A stretch of 64,000 nucleotides of DNA from Plecoglossus altivelis (lineage: Eukaryota; Chordata; Actinopteri; Osmeriformes; Plecoglossidae), in NCBI GenBank assembly GCA_036571765.1, contig BROE01000019.1, forward strand, positions 7,945,021 to 8,009,020. Reading direction: 5' to 3'. Of the stretch, positions 37,516-49,200 are shown in pieces. Each line of letters begins with the position of its first letter. Within the stretch, counting starts at the first letter, position 1. Below the pieces are notes generated by a model. That model was not told the origin of the DNA. It was given only the letters and a program-made list of their open reading frames with translations, and searched no databases. Made by a program: the position numbers and the translations under genes.

Positions 37516-38240
37516 ATTTAGCGGTCAGATATGCAATGTGTTAGTTGACTGACTTCTTCAACGTGGCTGTTAGTTATTACATAGGCATACAGTGGCTATT
37601 TATATCAACTAACGGGACTTGATAAAGTATCACTCTCTTGTCCGCGGAGAAAAAAAACTTTCTCTTATTATTTATGCCGTTATGTAGCGCAATTAAGGTA
37701 AAAAAGCAACCGGCAGTTTAAACCGACTGATGCGACAATCGGTTTAACTGTAAATAGATTATACAACTCCAAAACTTCAAAGTACGATTTTTAGAAACGC
37801 ACCCATCTTATCTGGACTGAACATTTATATTAAAAAAGGATCCGAGTACTCCCATGAATTAGTCCCTGAATCTCTCTCACCAAGGGAGATTTACACGGAA
37901 TGTTTGGGGATAATCCCAGATTGTGCGACAGAGCTTCACTGCCACCTACTGCAGTGGGGTTTACAAATTCGAGTTATTAATAGAGTACCATGTTATTTCA
38001 ATACCATTTTACCACTGCACGTAGACGACGGAAGATAGTCAAATAACACGAGCTGTCCATGGTACTGAAAAATATTCAAAAATACTCAACAAAAAAAACA
38101 CGATGAGAGGTTTGGGGAATGAGTGTACAACTTTGCCAATGATTTCAAATGGATCAAAATATACACACAATAAAACAAGATCTAGTTTGTCCATTTGGTT
38201 TTATATTTTGTATAATTAATTTCCTCGCTCAAAGTCACCA
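37516..38240. other. fibp promoter side and fibp-tmem223 spacer
   Basis: AT-rich spacer of about 0.7 kb between the fibp start and the tmem223 3' end. No gene or clear repeat seen. Confidence 0.5.
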
Positions 38241-38246
38241 TTTATT
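38241..38246 (-). terminator. tmem223 polyadenylation signal (AATAAA)
   Basis: AATAAA on the minus strand about 95 bases after the tmem223 stop. Confidence 0.7.
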
Positions 38247-38339
38247 CCAAGTTCTAAACAACAGAATGTATCAAACTTCTGGATGTGGTCTCCTTAGCAA
38301 CACAATACAACGTATTCCAGTTGAACAGTAGTCTTAATG

Positions 38340-39289
38340 TTACAATGGTCTGTAGGCCCCGACGGTAATGTCAAAGAGTTTGGGATTGTTCAGTGTCCCT
38401 TCCTTATCCAACAGGAAATAGAACTTGTGGTCTTTCATCCGGAGCGGAATGAAAGATGGAGACTCCTGTCTGTGGGCATGGCAGGTCACAGATGATAGGG
38501 GGACGATCATTCGCCTGCCTTTGCCTGCTCCCAGAGGGGACTGCGTGGTGACGGTGACCATCGAACCTCCCTTGTGAAGAATCACTTGACTGACTGAGCG
38601 GCGACAGAACAGAGCACCAAATCCCCCGATTCCTCCTCCTGATAAACAAAAGAAATAATCGGACACACAAGGAGAAAGACGACAAATCTAGTACACGTCT
38701 ACCAGCGGAGAACCAGTTGTGATGTGTGTAATTTGTACAAATCGTGCAAAATACAATGAGTTTTTTAATGAAATAGCGACGTAGCATGATATATGATGTA
38801 AGGTACGTGGACTGTCTTGCGTTAAAAAGCAACGCATCAACCTTATAACCTACCAATAACAAGGCAAGTCAACGTGAAACCGTATCTCCAAGCAACAGAC
38901 CCCAAGTTCATTTCAAAACTCCAGAAGCCTGCCAAACCAGTAGTCTCTACTTTTTTCCCACTTGTATCCCGTAGGCCGGTGAAAGCAAAGTAGGCCAAGT
39001 ATGTCCAGAAAAGAACCTGACCGCCACAGAACACTGTTAGGAGGCGAAAAAACCTGGTTCGGTCGTGTTCAAACAGAACAACATCTTTAGTGACAGCTGA
39101 CGAGACGGATAACGGGCGATGGATAGTTTGCTGTTTATTGATCTTTAGTAAAACATTACAGACGCCTGGCCTTGTTTGTAAATTGAACGATCTTAAATTT
39201 GAACCGAAACTAAGTGTGTAAGTCGTCATTGACTTAAACAGTTTTTGGCGTGCAACGCTGGGACAACACAGTAAATAATGCAACCCCAT
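38340..39289 (-). CDS. tmem223: Transmembrane protein 223 (TMEM223)
   Basis: Mitochondrial inner-membrane protein; human TMEM223 has been linked to assembly of cytochrome c oxidase. Two exons, 38854-39289 and 38340-38638, join in phase to 244 residues (human 202). The N-terminal 65 or so residues are basic and Ser-rich, like a presequence. VVLFEHDRTRFFRLL precedes a first membrane segment (about residues 82-104, FCGGQVLFWTYLAYFAF). A second segment lies at about 134-155 (YGFTLTCLVIGGGIGGFGAL). A beta-rich C-terminal region ends TVGAYRPL. A downstream in-frame Met at 39229 would give 224 residues and is an alternative start. Identity is from family recollection and fits the 11q12 block. Confidence 0.85.
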
Positions 39290-40187
39290 ACTTCCACCTC
39301 CACGTCCACGATTAGATCCCTTTCGTTCTTGAACGGTTCAAAAGCTTTTGTCAATCAACTATTGTCAGCTATTAATATACGGGTTTCAACATATTTGTCC
39401 CCAATGCATAATTTATCCTTGCTTTACACATGAGTTGAAGAGAGCGGCGCCATGTTATATTACGGATGCAAACTACGGATAGCGATGTTGTACAAAAATG
39501 CTCTGCAGTTGGTAAAAACCCGCAACAACGTTAGTCCTAGCACACGCATACGCGTTTTTCACACGTATAAGTTTTCTTCCGGTAGGCTACTGACAGTTTG
39601 CTTTGCGTTAGAATAAATCGTTGATACCTCGTTTTTACTTCCTTACAAACTGTTGCGACAGTTATCTGTTATTACTTGCCTCGCAAATGGTGTATATAAC
39701 ACTCAACACAATTTTGAGTGATTTATTATAATATCTCCCTTTTTTATCATTTTGTTTACTGTATTTATCGACTACCTGAAAAATAAAGTATCATGCTTGG
39801 ATGACTTTGCACAAGTGGATGTGGGGTGTGGTGTGCGTGAAAATACGTTTCCATTTTTGGTAGTACTCTCTTCGAGACTCATTGTGCAAGTATTTGCAAT
39901 AGATTACAGTTGTTTTAGCGTGTGGAGGCGTACTGTACACAAGCAATACTCAAGCAATTTAGTATTTTAAATGATTACACTACGGTGAAGGTTTACCGTG
40001 GTGGAGGCAGAGCCATGTAAACTAAAGAGAAGTAGCAGGTGACTACTGAAAAAAAAATACATCTCCCATAACCCCCTTTGCTTTTTCACCGCGCTTGTTC
40101 GCCGCTTGGTGGTATGTAGAAGTGGTATGCGTGCGAGCACCAAACGTTCATTTTCGACTCAGACTGCGATACAAAAAAGAACCAACT
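39290..40187. promoter_or_regulatory. tmem223-cfl1 bidirectional promoter region
   Basis: About 900 bases separate the divergent start codons, so the promoters must share this space. It contains a perfect CArG box (39851-39860) and a CpG-containing stretch just upstream of the cfl1 leader (40085-40140). No TATA box is evident. Confidence 0.6.
39851..39860 (+). promoter_or_regulatory. Perfect CArG box (CCATTTTTGG) upstream of cfl1
   Basis: Matches CC(A/T)6GG exactly, about 330 bases upstream of the cofilin start codon. Actin-cytoskeleton genes are classic SRF/MRTF targets; function here is inferred. Confidence 0.5.
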
Positions 40188-43100
40188 ATGGTAACGTTGC
40201 GTCAATGTTTCGTGTAGCTTTTTTACAGTTGAACATTTTAGATGTTGCACTCTAAAGCGTTGCTTTTATGGATGCATTTTAAGTCCGTTGCTTGATTTAG
40301 CTACCTAGGTAGATACTACAAGGCTATAATTGAGAAAGTAGTCAGATAGCCATAGCTATTCCTAGCGAGCTAGCTTTAGCAAGGCTAGCTAACATTCGTT
40401 TAGGCCAGCACGAATATTCGTGCAAGCCGTATGTCCGGTTACTGTATATTAAGTTAGCCACGCTCAACGTTTAGCTAATGGCACTTGGCTTGCATAGCAA
40501 TAAAGCTTTCTGATATTGCCTTCTCGATGGTTTAAATTTGCGTTGGAATTGCTAGCTTGCAAGTGTAGTTCTGTCTAGTAAGTTGCATTTGCCATACAGT
40601 AGAAGGAGCCATACGGCAGCTAGGTATAGCTAACTACTTAGCTACCGTATGTACTGTCTAGTTGACTGGTGGCCAGCAATAGTTTCTAACCAATTTCCGC
40701 AATATTTTATTGCTTGTCTTCTTGGAAAAGCTTGTGTAACGATTAACAATTGTGCTCACTTCCTCCATGATATCGTTTAAGGCCTGGCGGCTGACTGCTT
40801 GTATCAGTCGACCCCACCCTTAAATGCACAAGGAAGGGCGCCGTTTAGTAGCTAATAAAACAGCTACTTAGACCAGTTGAGTTCAACAATGGGGACGTTT
40901 TAGTGTTGGAGTTCGCGACTCGGCTGGAAACTGCGGTTAGACGCGCACGTGCCATATCAAGTGATCTCTTAGATTTGCAGGACATGAGTAGCTCGAGCCT
41001 CCAGAAGGTGTTTTGCATAATGAATACGGAACAGCACAGCTGTCTCTGCAGCGTTTCTTTTTGACCCTTAACTGGCTCCATACAAAGTATTTCTCCTGCT
41101 CCATCGCGGATAAAAGATGGATTAATTAAGGCTACAACGCTAGCGTTAAAATAAAACACAACAAGAAATGTTAATTTGACCATATTTATCTCCAAATGGA
41201 CAAATATTATTCAAACTAGTATCACATGATTCTGATTTTTTTTTTAAATTCTATCCTGATCAAAAAAGATTTTGATCAGGATAGAGTATGAGGAAGAATT
41301 TGGTCTGATTTATGGTGCAATCTTCCATATCCATTTGTAGGCCCTTTAGGCTAGTTTAATACCACTGGTTTATTTCTCTATGAAAATCACCCGGTGACGT
41401 GATGACAAAATCTAACCGAAAACATAAAAAGTATGTAGGCGGTTAGCCTAAGAGGCATCAATGTGTTTAAAACAAATGATGGTAATGTCTGAATATCAAG
41501 TATAGGGATCTTCTCTGGAGATCTGAAGTACCGACCAGGATCATGTGATGTTGGTCGCTTATTTATATTGACCTGGTGGTCTCTGTTTACACTCCTCAGT
41601 CTCTGTTCATCCTGGTTAACGCCCCCCCCCTCCCCATTCTCTCCCCCCAGGCATCCGGGGTTACAGTGACCGATGAAGTGATTACTGTCTTCAATGACAT
41701 GAAGGTGCGCAAGGCCCAGGTGAACGAGGAGGAAAAGAAGAAGAGGAAGAAGGCCGTGCTGTTCTGCCTGAGCGCTGACAAGAAGAACATCGTCCTAGAG
41801 GAGGGGCAGGAGATCCTGGTGGGCCAGGTGGGCGACACCATCGACGACCCCTACCTGCACTTTGTCAAGATGCTCCCTCCGGATGACTGCCGCTACGCCC
41901 TGTACGACGCCACCTACGAGACCAAGGAGACCAAGAAAGAGGATCTCGTCTTCATTTTCTGGTGAGAGATCAACCGCCAGTCGATCACTTTCTGGTGAGA
42001 GATCAACCGCCAGTTGATCACTTTCTGGTGAGAGATTAACTGCCATTTGATCGCTTTCTGGTGAGAGATTAACTGCCATTTGATCACTTTCTGGTGAGAG
42101 ATCAACCGCCAATTGATCATTTTCTGGTGAGAGATTAACCACCCTTTGATCACTCTCTGGTGAGAGATTAACCACCCTTTGATCACTCTCTGGTGAGAGA
42201 TCAACTGCCATTTGATAAATGGGTGTGGAACAGGGAGTGGAGTCCTTGACTGCAGAGTAAGAGGCTGCAGGTTCAACTACCCTCTATACCAGGGGTTTCC
42301 CAACTGTGGTCCTGGAGAGCTATCATCCTGTAGGTTTTCACCTGCAAATAATGTAGCTTCATTCAGCTTATCGTCCTGGTAATTAGTAGAGTCAGGTGTG
42401 CTAAACTGGGGTTGAATTGAAAACAGTCTGGATGATAGCTCTCCATGAACTGGGTTGAAGACCCCTGCTGTATACTTTGCTTTGGAATAAAGCAAATCAG
42501 CACAATGAGTATATTCTTTCAAAGCATGCTAGTTTCTTAGGTTAAGAATGCCTCAGAATTCTCACCTCCCTTCTGACGCACACCCACTGAATATCCACCG
42601 ATATAGACTAGCGGGTTTTTTTTGCCCTCCTCTCCTTCAAATCGCTCGATGGCTAAGCCATGACAGCAGCAGCATGGTTCTAAAAAAGACACAAAAGCTC
42701 ACATTGATAGCAACAGATGGGCCAGTCAAAAACAATGATGTCATACGTGACTGTGTGCTGATATCAAGGAGGCAAATGACATTCTCCATGACCAGTCCCT
42801 CTCCCCCTCCCTGCCCCCCTCCCCTCCATCATCAGTGCATGTTTAATAAGCCATATTTGGTCAAGAGAATCGAGTCTCCCTGTATCATGTATTTTCAGCT
42901 CTGTGTTCATGCTTAATTTCTTCCCCCGTGTTGCTTTTCTGGTGCAATGCCGCGTTCATATTCAGATCATTTTCATGGCAGCTGTATAAAAATGACAACC
43001 TATACTTTTGTCTTTTTTTTGATCACCTTCTGTGAAATAGGGCGCCTGAGAATGCTCCTCTGAAAAGCAAAATGATCTATGCCAGCTCCAAGGATGCTAT

Positions 43101-43373
43101 CAAGAAGAAATTCACAGGTAAGTGGATAGTTTATGGATGTGAAAAAAGAAAACAATGTATATATAAAATCATTTTTAAAAAAAATATTTTTTTTAAAAAC
43201 TGTGATCATGGAGCATGCTATGAGGTCAGTCAATGACATAAGCCCTGTTGGGTCTTATAGGGATTAAGCATGAATGGCAAGTCAACGGTTTGGAGGACAT
43301 CAAAGACAGGCGCACCCTGGCAGAGAAGCTGGGAGGTTCCTCAGTGGTCACCCTTGAAGGAGGCCCTGTATAA
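40188..43373 (+). CDS. cfl1: Cofilin-1, complete
   Basis: Actin-severing and depolymerising factor of the ADF/cofilin family. Four exons join in phase to 167 residues (human 166): 40188-40190, 41651-41961, 43041-43117, 43261-43373. The first coding exon is only the ATG, followed at once by the donor GTAACG, the same arrangement as in mammalian cofilin. The protein begins MASGVTVTDEVI, so the regulatory Ser3 (LIM-kinase site) is present. The KKKRKKAVLF nuclear-localisation patch, DCRYALYDATYETKE and the actin-binding helix SSKDAIKKKFTGIKHEWQ are all intact. Residues such as KKNIVLEEGQEILVG favour cfl1 over cfl2, and synteny with fibp agrees. The intron after exon 2 opens with a tandem array that repeats the splice donor (listed separately). 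Confidence 0.97.
41250..41285. repeat. Perfect inverted repeat (16-bp arms, 4-base loop)
   Basis: TCTATCCTGATCAAAA, then AAGA, then the exact reverse complement, in cfl1 intron 1. A strong hairpin in DNA or pre-mRNA. Confidence 0.9.
41952..42216 (+). repeat. 33-bp tandem array copying the cfl1 exon 2 splice donor
   Basis: Eight units of TTTCTGGTGAGAGATCAACC plus 13 more bases. The GT dinucleotides lie at 41962, 41995, 42028, 42061, 42094, 42127, 42160 and 42193, all exactly 33 bases apart. The first is the authentic exon 2 donor; the unit includes the last few exon bases. Units differ by scattered substitutions but every copy keeps CTGGTGAGAG. Confidence 0.95.
42286..42476. mobile_element. 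MITE-like foldback element in cfl1 intron 2
   Basis: About 190 bases with terminal inverted repeats of roughly 50 bases: CAGGGGTTTCCCAAC at the left against GTTGAAGACCCCTG at the right, and GGAGAGCTATCATCC against GGATGATAGCTCTCC inside. TATAC flanks both ends as a possible target duplication. No ORF. Confidence 0.75.
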
Positions 43374-43823
43374 AACCAGCCATGACTCCCGGGGCTTGTT
43401 GAAGAAGAGGAATTAGCCCGACTTTCAAAAATCCCAGGGTTTCGGCTGTTCCATTCCAGAAACGCGAAGGAATTGTGCGGCAGGGTTTGTGGGGTTCCAA
43501 ATTTTACTTCATGGTTTCAGTTGCAGTCATTCCACTTCACAGCACTTCTCTAAATGACGGTCCCCCGTAAGAAAGGCAACTGAAAGCGATCATTTAGTGT
43601 GTTTAAACTTGTATCTCTGTTGTGTCCATGCTTCAGATGACGATCATTCCCATGTTGTCCTTGCTATCTGACGTTCAGTACAGCTGGTTCAAGCTGAAAC
43701 TCCCATCAGTAACTACTCTGTGCTCCATGTGACCAATGGCCTTGTTTGGTTTTTGCTACTTAAAAGTTCCCAGCATCAGTTGCCCGTTTCTTTTTTTTTC
43801 ATGGCCCGGATCCTTTGTTATAC

Positions 43824-43829
43824 AATAAA
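43824..43829 (+). terminator. cfl1 polyadenylation signal (AATAAA)
   Basis: Canonical hexamer about 450 bases after the cfl1 stop. Confidence 0.75.
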
Positions 43830-45644
43830 AAATAACTTGAAACTATTTTTTATGCTTGGAACCGAATCTGTACGGCAAACTGAAGTAGCGGGTAAACGTT
43901 TCAAAGCTTAGTTAGTAACATTTGTACGTTTCTCTAAGAAATGTGCCACTAGAAAGTTTTTGTTGTTGTGCAGAGATGTCTGTGGCAAGCAGAACTGTAC
44001 AAATTCATGTTGGAAAAAATGGATTCCTATAAGAGATACAAGTATAAACAAATATAATCGTTATGAATAGAAAATGGATCATAAAATGTATGCATTTTTT
44101 TTCCAACAGACATTCCAAGAGTGTCCTTTTCACATTTATGCAGAACCCAATGTGTTGATTTAATGGTTAAAACTGGGTATTTCATTGCACTTCTCTAAAT
44201 GATGAACAAAAAAAGTCTTAAATAGCTATTTGTGATCAATTATTACACAATCAATGTTTTTTGTCAAAGGCTGTCGTTATAGTATCCGCAACTAACAAAA
44301 ACTGAAAAATAAGAAAATAAAAAGCTTTACAGTGTAGTGAATGGAAATTTTATGTTCACCATTCCATGGTTGTCTCTGAATATTATCAAAAACGGTGTGA
44401 ACAACTGTGGATTAAATTATGGTGAGTGGTGCTTTCAAAAATATATCTGGATTAATTACAGAGATGGGCTGTGTGATTGTACAATGAACCAGAAAGCTGT
44501 ATCCATTCTCATATGTTAAAATAACTATCCTCAAGGTTACAATGTAGATTGTTGGTCTAACAGATCAGTTAATTTCCCCATCCACCATACGTTTACCTCT
44601 TGATAATATATATGAAAAGAATAATCGATTAGCCTAATTTTCTACACAATATTCGTTTTGAACAGAAATTGATTAACGCTTGTTTACGGTTCATTCTTGC
44701 TTTTGTATTTTTAAAGGCGCGTAATGCCGCGTTTCAAAGATACATTCAGCTCGAATTCTGATGTATTTCTCCCGTAAGAAAAAACACTTGATACTTGGAA
44801 GTGACCTGTGAGTGAAATATTATTCAGCGATGGCTTTACCATCTTCCTTTTAAACTAACAACGGCATTGGTCCTGGTTTACAGCGGGTTCTTACTGGGAG
44901 GTTTGGGATATGATACACTACCTCTAGACCCTACCAAGGCTGTATTCGGATTCAGAACAGGGTTACTAAGGTTATTGTTTTGGTCATAGGCTTGTCTTAA
45001 TTCCATTTACTTGCATCTTGAGTAAAATCGTATTTAACAAACAAATACATAGGCATACAAATGGTGCACAGTGCACTGAGATTAGAGTTTTTTTTTGCCA
45101 AATTCAGCATGGTTATGTTCAGTGAAACTGTATCTTGAGTTTTCAGCGAATCATGATTCCAGTAATGTGTGATCATTTAAAGTGCTTCATAATACAACAT
45201 GAGAATTGATTCAATTTGCTCCCAAATCAAATGTTGGACAACGTGAGCAGGGATTTTAAAGGGGGTTAATTCGTTGAATTTAGACAGAAATTGGGATATT
45301 ACAGTTGGAATAAGCCTTCAAGAGGAGGTTGCGGTTAATATTGTGGGTGTTTTTGTTTTCTGTCGAAATAAATAAAATGCACTTACGTTACTCTTTAAGA
45401 CACAGTGATTATTTACTGCCTATTGTTCTTTTCCGGACCAGCAATAATAATCTGAACAAACATCTCCAAGATAGTATTTGGTGCGACCTCGGTTAAACCA
45501 GATAGGGGGACAGTTTGTAGTCTTCATTACAGAACTGGATACAGGTTCTACCTTACGGAATCACCAGATTCACAAGGATTGGAAAGTGTAATGCTACTGG
45601 AAGGTAGATTCCCAAGAGCAGGGTTGGAGTGTAAACCAGGATAA

Positions 45645-45725
45645 GAGGGTATTTCTCCAGGAACATGGATGGAGGGTATTTCTCCAGGAACATGGATGGG
45701 GGGTAGCTCTCCAGGAACAGAGTTG
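45645..45725. repeat. 27-bp tandem triplicate
   Basis: Two identical 27-base units (GAGGGTATTTCTCCAGGAAC plus ATGGATG) and a third diverged one. Confidence 0.9.
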
Positions 45726-45829
45726 AAATCCTGCCCACAAGATTCTTACGTGGAGGCAGCCTGGCACCGCTGCATAACGTCATCTTTTTAACCAGCGAGA
45801 CGAAATGTGCAGGTAAATACTCGGCACTG

Positions 45830-45842
45830 TGACGTGACGTAA
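45830..45842 (+). promoter_or_regulatory. CRE-like TGACGTGACGTAA upstream of tmem151a
   Basis: Two overlapping TGACGT half-sites, one within TGACGTAA, about 460 bases upstream of the tmem151a start codon. Confidence 0.35.
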
Positions 45843-46298
45843 GGGGGAGGAGTGAAAGTGGAATAATCATGCGAGGTTTATTTCTTAATGGAGATTCGCA
45901 CGACTGTATAGAGAATGGACATACAGCACTGTTTACTGGCACAGTGACCAAGGCTATTTTCTGCCTCTTGTCTCTCCCGTGTGTCGATTTTGGTCACAAA
46001 TGAGTAATGCTGATATAACTACGACGGCTACGCAAGCTCTTGGGATATCATCACCGGAAAAGATGATTACGCTGAAGTGAGAGGTTTGGAACTGAGACGG
46101 CAATGCCGTTTTAGTCGAGATAACTTGGACAACCAGGAGACTGCATGAGAACCTCGGCTCGTGGGGAATCGAAATTTAAAAATGCACAATGTTGACACAA
46201 CATATGCTAAAAGAAATCTGGACACTGTGCCCAATTTCGTGGGTAACAGAACTCCGATGTCTACTGCCAAACCGTAGCAAGTGAGGAGCGAATCAAAG

Positions 46299-49200
46299 AT
46301 GCCTGCAGTGACCGTGACCGGAGAAGCGCCCTTTCTCAACGGGGGTGGGAGAGAAGAGGTAGAACGTCGGTTTGTCTGTGTGTCTACGTGGGTTCCTGTT
46401 TGTGTGTGCGTGCACGCTATATACGCTCGAGAGTGTACTAAACATGTAGCCTATGTGTTAGTTTACCATTTAAACACTCCCTTAACACAGTCAAGTGGCA
46501 ACTAAACCCTTCACTCCGAGACCAACATGTTGAACGTAAAAAGCTGTACAGTATGGGATGGGGGTTTGAGTGTCGAGCTCGCATCAGTTTTCAGTGCAGG
46601 ACCATACGCTCATAGATTTTAGCATTATGCCCCACAAGGTTAATAGAAAAGTCGCCCTTCGTTAACGGAGAGAATGAACTGCAATGCAGTTGGAACAGGA
46701 GAAATACTGGATATGCGACATGACTTGGATATGCGACATTACGAGAGCAACCATGAATCACTAAAATGTTATCGGTAGATTAGCAAATTAAAGGCTTTAA
46801 ATGATCACGAATCACCCTATGAACCTTAAAGACGAGCACAGGTGATAATATGGTTCCTTGCTCCATAGTGGCCTTGCGCCTGTAATGTCTGGCCGTGGAG
46901 TGACTGCATCCATTTCCTTACTTGCAGTCCTCTCAAAGATGTGATGCCCGCGGTAGCGCACATATTCTGGTCAAATCTTTCCCAGGATTTTTGACAAGAA
47001 TGTAATCTAACTAACAAGGACCAAGAGTCGGCTCGTATTTCCCACATAAAGCCTTCGAGTAAAATAAGTAAACAAGGAAATCTTGCTCGATTCCAAAACA
47101 GTGGCAGAAGTAGCGTAGTGCAAAGCGGTTTGCAAAACTTTTAGCCTTTATCTGTATAGTAAACTTTGTGGACCATCATTGCCATAGTTACGCCACTAAC
47201 TTTCACAGGGAATGGATAAGCAACTTTGTCACTTTTATTGCACGCACTAACTAGCATTAGACAGTAGACAAGAAAGCGGTGAGACCATCAGGACAATGCA
47301 ATAAGTGTCTCTTTAAAGGAAGATTACTCGGATCAATGTTATAGACCAGGCACCAAGTCGTTCTTTTTGTCTATACATTAAGCGGAAAAGGGAAGTCTTT
47401 TTTTATTTATAACTCCCACTCCCTTTCTCTCAGTCGTTTTTATCTTCCTAGCTAATTGGCTTTTTAGTGCAGAGCAGATTGAGAGATGGCCCATCATTAA
47501 AAACACTCCCACGCACATTATTTCTGTCTCTCTCACTGTAAGTATAACATAGCTGTTCTATCTGCTTTGCTCTCCAGACCACGACTGGCTGTGCAATTAA
47601 ACCCCTTTCACCTCCGCTAAGCTGAATTCTCAGTTGTGGCTTCAGCCTGGCCTTTCACATTGCAGATACCCAACAGCAGTACAGTTCAGACACAAGAGGG
47701 TCTTGTGACTGGGTAGATTTAGGAGGTTAGAGCTCTTGACTCCAGATCAAAAAGTCAGAAGTTGAAGTCACCTTCTCTACTTCTTCACATCACTTTAGAC
47801 AAAAGCCTTTCGCTAAATGTATAGGTTATGAACGGACTCCTCCCAGAATCTTTCTGATTCTACAGGGTCCTATCACTTGCTTTCTTCCTCTACTTTGTTC
47901 CGTCCAGGAGCCATTCTAAGCATGGTCTGCTTTATCACTCTGCCTTCGCCATGGTACCTTTCACTGCCTCTGGCAGAAGACTGCAATCTGCACTCTCCCC
48001 CACTCTAATGAGGTCTAAAAGCATCAGGCTTTTCCAATGTCCGCTAAAACCCTGTGCTTAAGAGGGGCTGTGTGTGGTATGGGGTTACACTCTGCCAGGA
48101 AATGTGAACGTGTCTCCAGAGACTTGGATGATGCATCTAGTTTTCAGTGTGAGAAGGGGTGCGGGGCAAGGCAGACCAGATGGGGACATAAGAGAGTGAA
48201 AGTCAATGCGTTCTGCTTCCCAATCAGAAGCAGAATATCCCGTTTTTTAATCCTCTCCTTTCCTTGTCTCTCCTGTTGTTTACCAACCCTCCCCCAATCC
48301 TTCTACCAATCCTCCTTTTTGTCCTCCCTTTTGGCAATGGTGATCATGATTTGTCTTGTCCCTCTCACCCACAATGCTTTGATCGACATCCCATTCACAA
48401 CTCTTAACGATGCTCAACCCATCATCATCTTTCCCATCATCGTCTCGTACTTCCTGTTTACAAACATTGCGCTTTGTCCCCGAGCCTTGACCTCATCTCC
48501 CATTCATAACTTTCTAACGAAATAACTGTGTTCCTCACCTCTCCCCCTGCCTCTCTCCCACGCCCCCTGTTTTCCATACCATGTTCCCCCCCCCCCTGCG
48601 TCTCTCCCCCACCCCCTGTTGTCCATCCTCCCACCCTGCAACCTGTAGCAGCGTCCCAGTAAACCCTCTCTCCCCGGGTCGCTGTGTCGGGAGTCCCACT
48701 GGAAATGTCTGCTCCTCACGCTGCTCATGTTCGGCTGCTTCGGCACGCTCAGCTGGTGCTCTCTCTACCGCATCACCGTCATGGCCGCCGATGACCACGG
48801 CCTCTACTACGGCGGGCGAGCCCGGCTCTACCACGACAGCCCCTGCTCAAACGGCTACGTGTACATCCCTGTGGCTTTCCTGGCCATGCTCTACGTCGTC
48901 TACCTGGTGGAGTGCTGGCACTGCTACTCCAAGACGGCCTCGCTGGCGAGGGTGGAGATCAGTCAGGTGTACGATCGCGTCCAGAGGCTGCAGCAGGCCA
49001 TGCCCTGCATCTGGTGGAAGGCCATCAGCTACCATTACGTCCGCCGGACGCGGCAGGTGACGCGCTACCGCAACGGCGACGCCTACACCACCACACAGGT
49101 CTACCACGAGCGGGTCAACACCCACGCTGCCAGCTCTGAATTCGACTACACCCGGCACGGCGTGAAGGACGTGTCCAAAGAGCTTCTGGGGCTTCTGGAA

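Larger units (their letters stand above)
43374..46298. other. cfl1 3'UTR and cfl1-tmem151a intergenic region
   Basis: The cfl1 3'UTR runs to the AATAAA at 43824-43829. The rest is AT-rich with no gene seen. A 27-bp triplicate repeat lies at 45645-45725 and a CRE-like word at 45830-45842. The last 300 bases are probably the tmem151a promoter and leader. Confidence 0.5.

Noticed and set aside
41795..42211. Minus-strand open frame with an 11-residue repeat across cfl1 exon 2 and the donor array
   Set aside because: It is the reverse reading of a 33-base tandem array (33 is a multiple of three, so it stays open) plus cofilin coding DNA; no independent evidence of a gene.
41952..42216. CRISPR-like array
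   Set aside because: The repeats are directly contiguous, with no unique spacers, in a vertebrate intron.
48037..48525. 162-codon plus-strand open frame in tmem151a intron 1
   Set aside because: Composition looks like AT/CT-rich intron; not in phase with the tmem151a exons, and the clean exon 1-exon 2 join does not need it.
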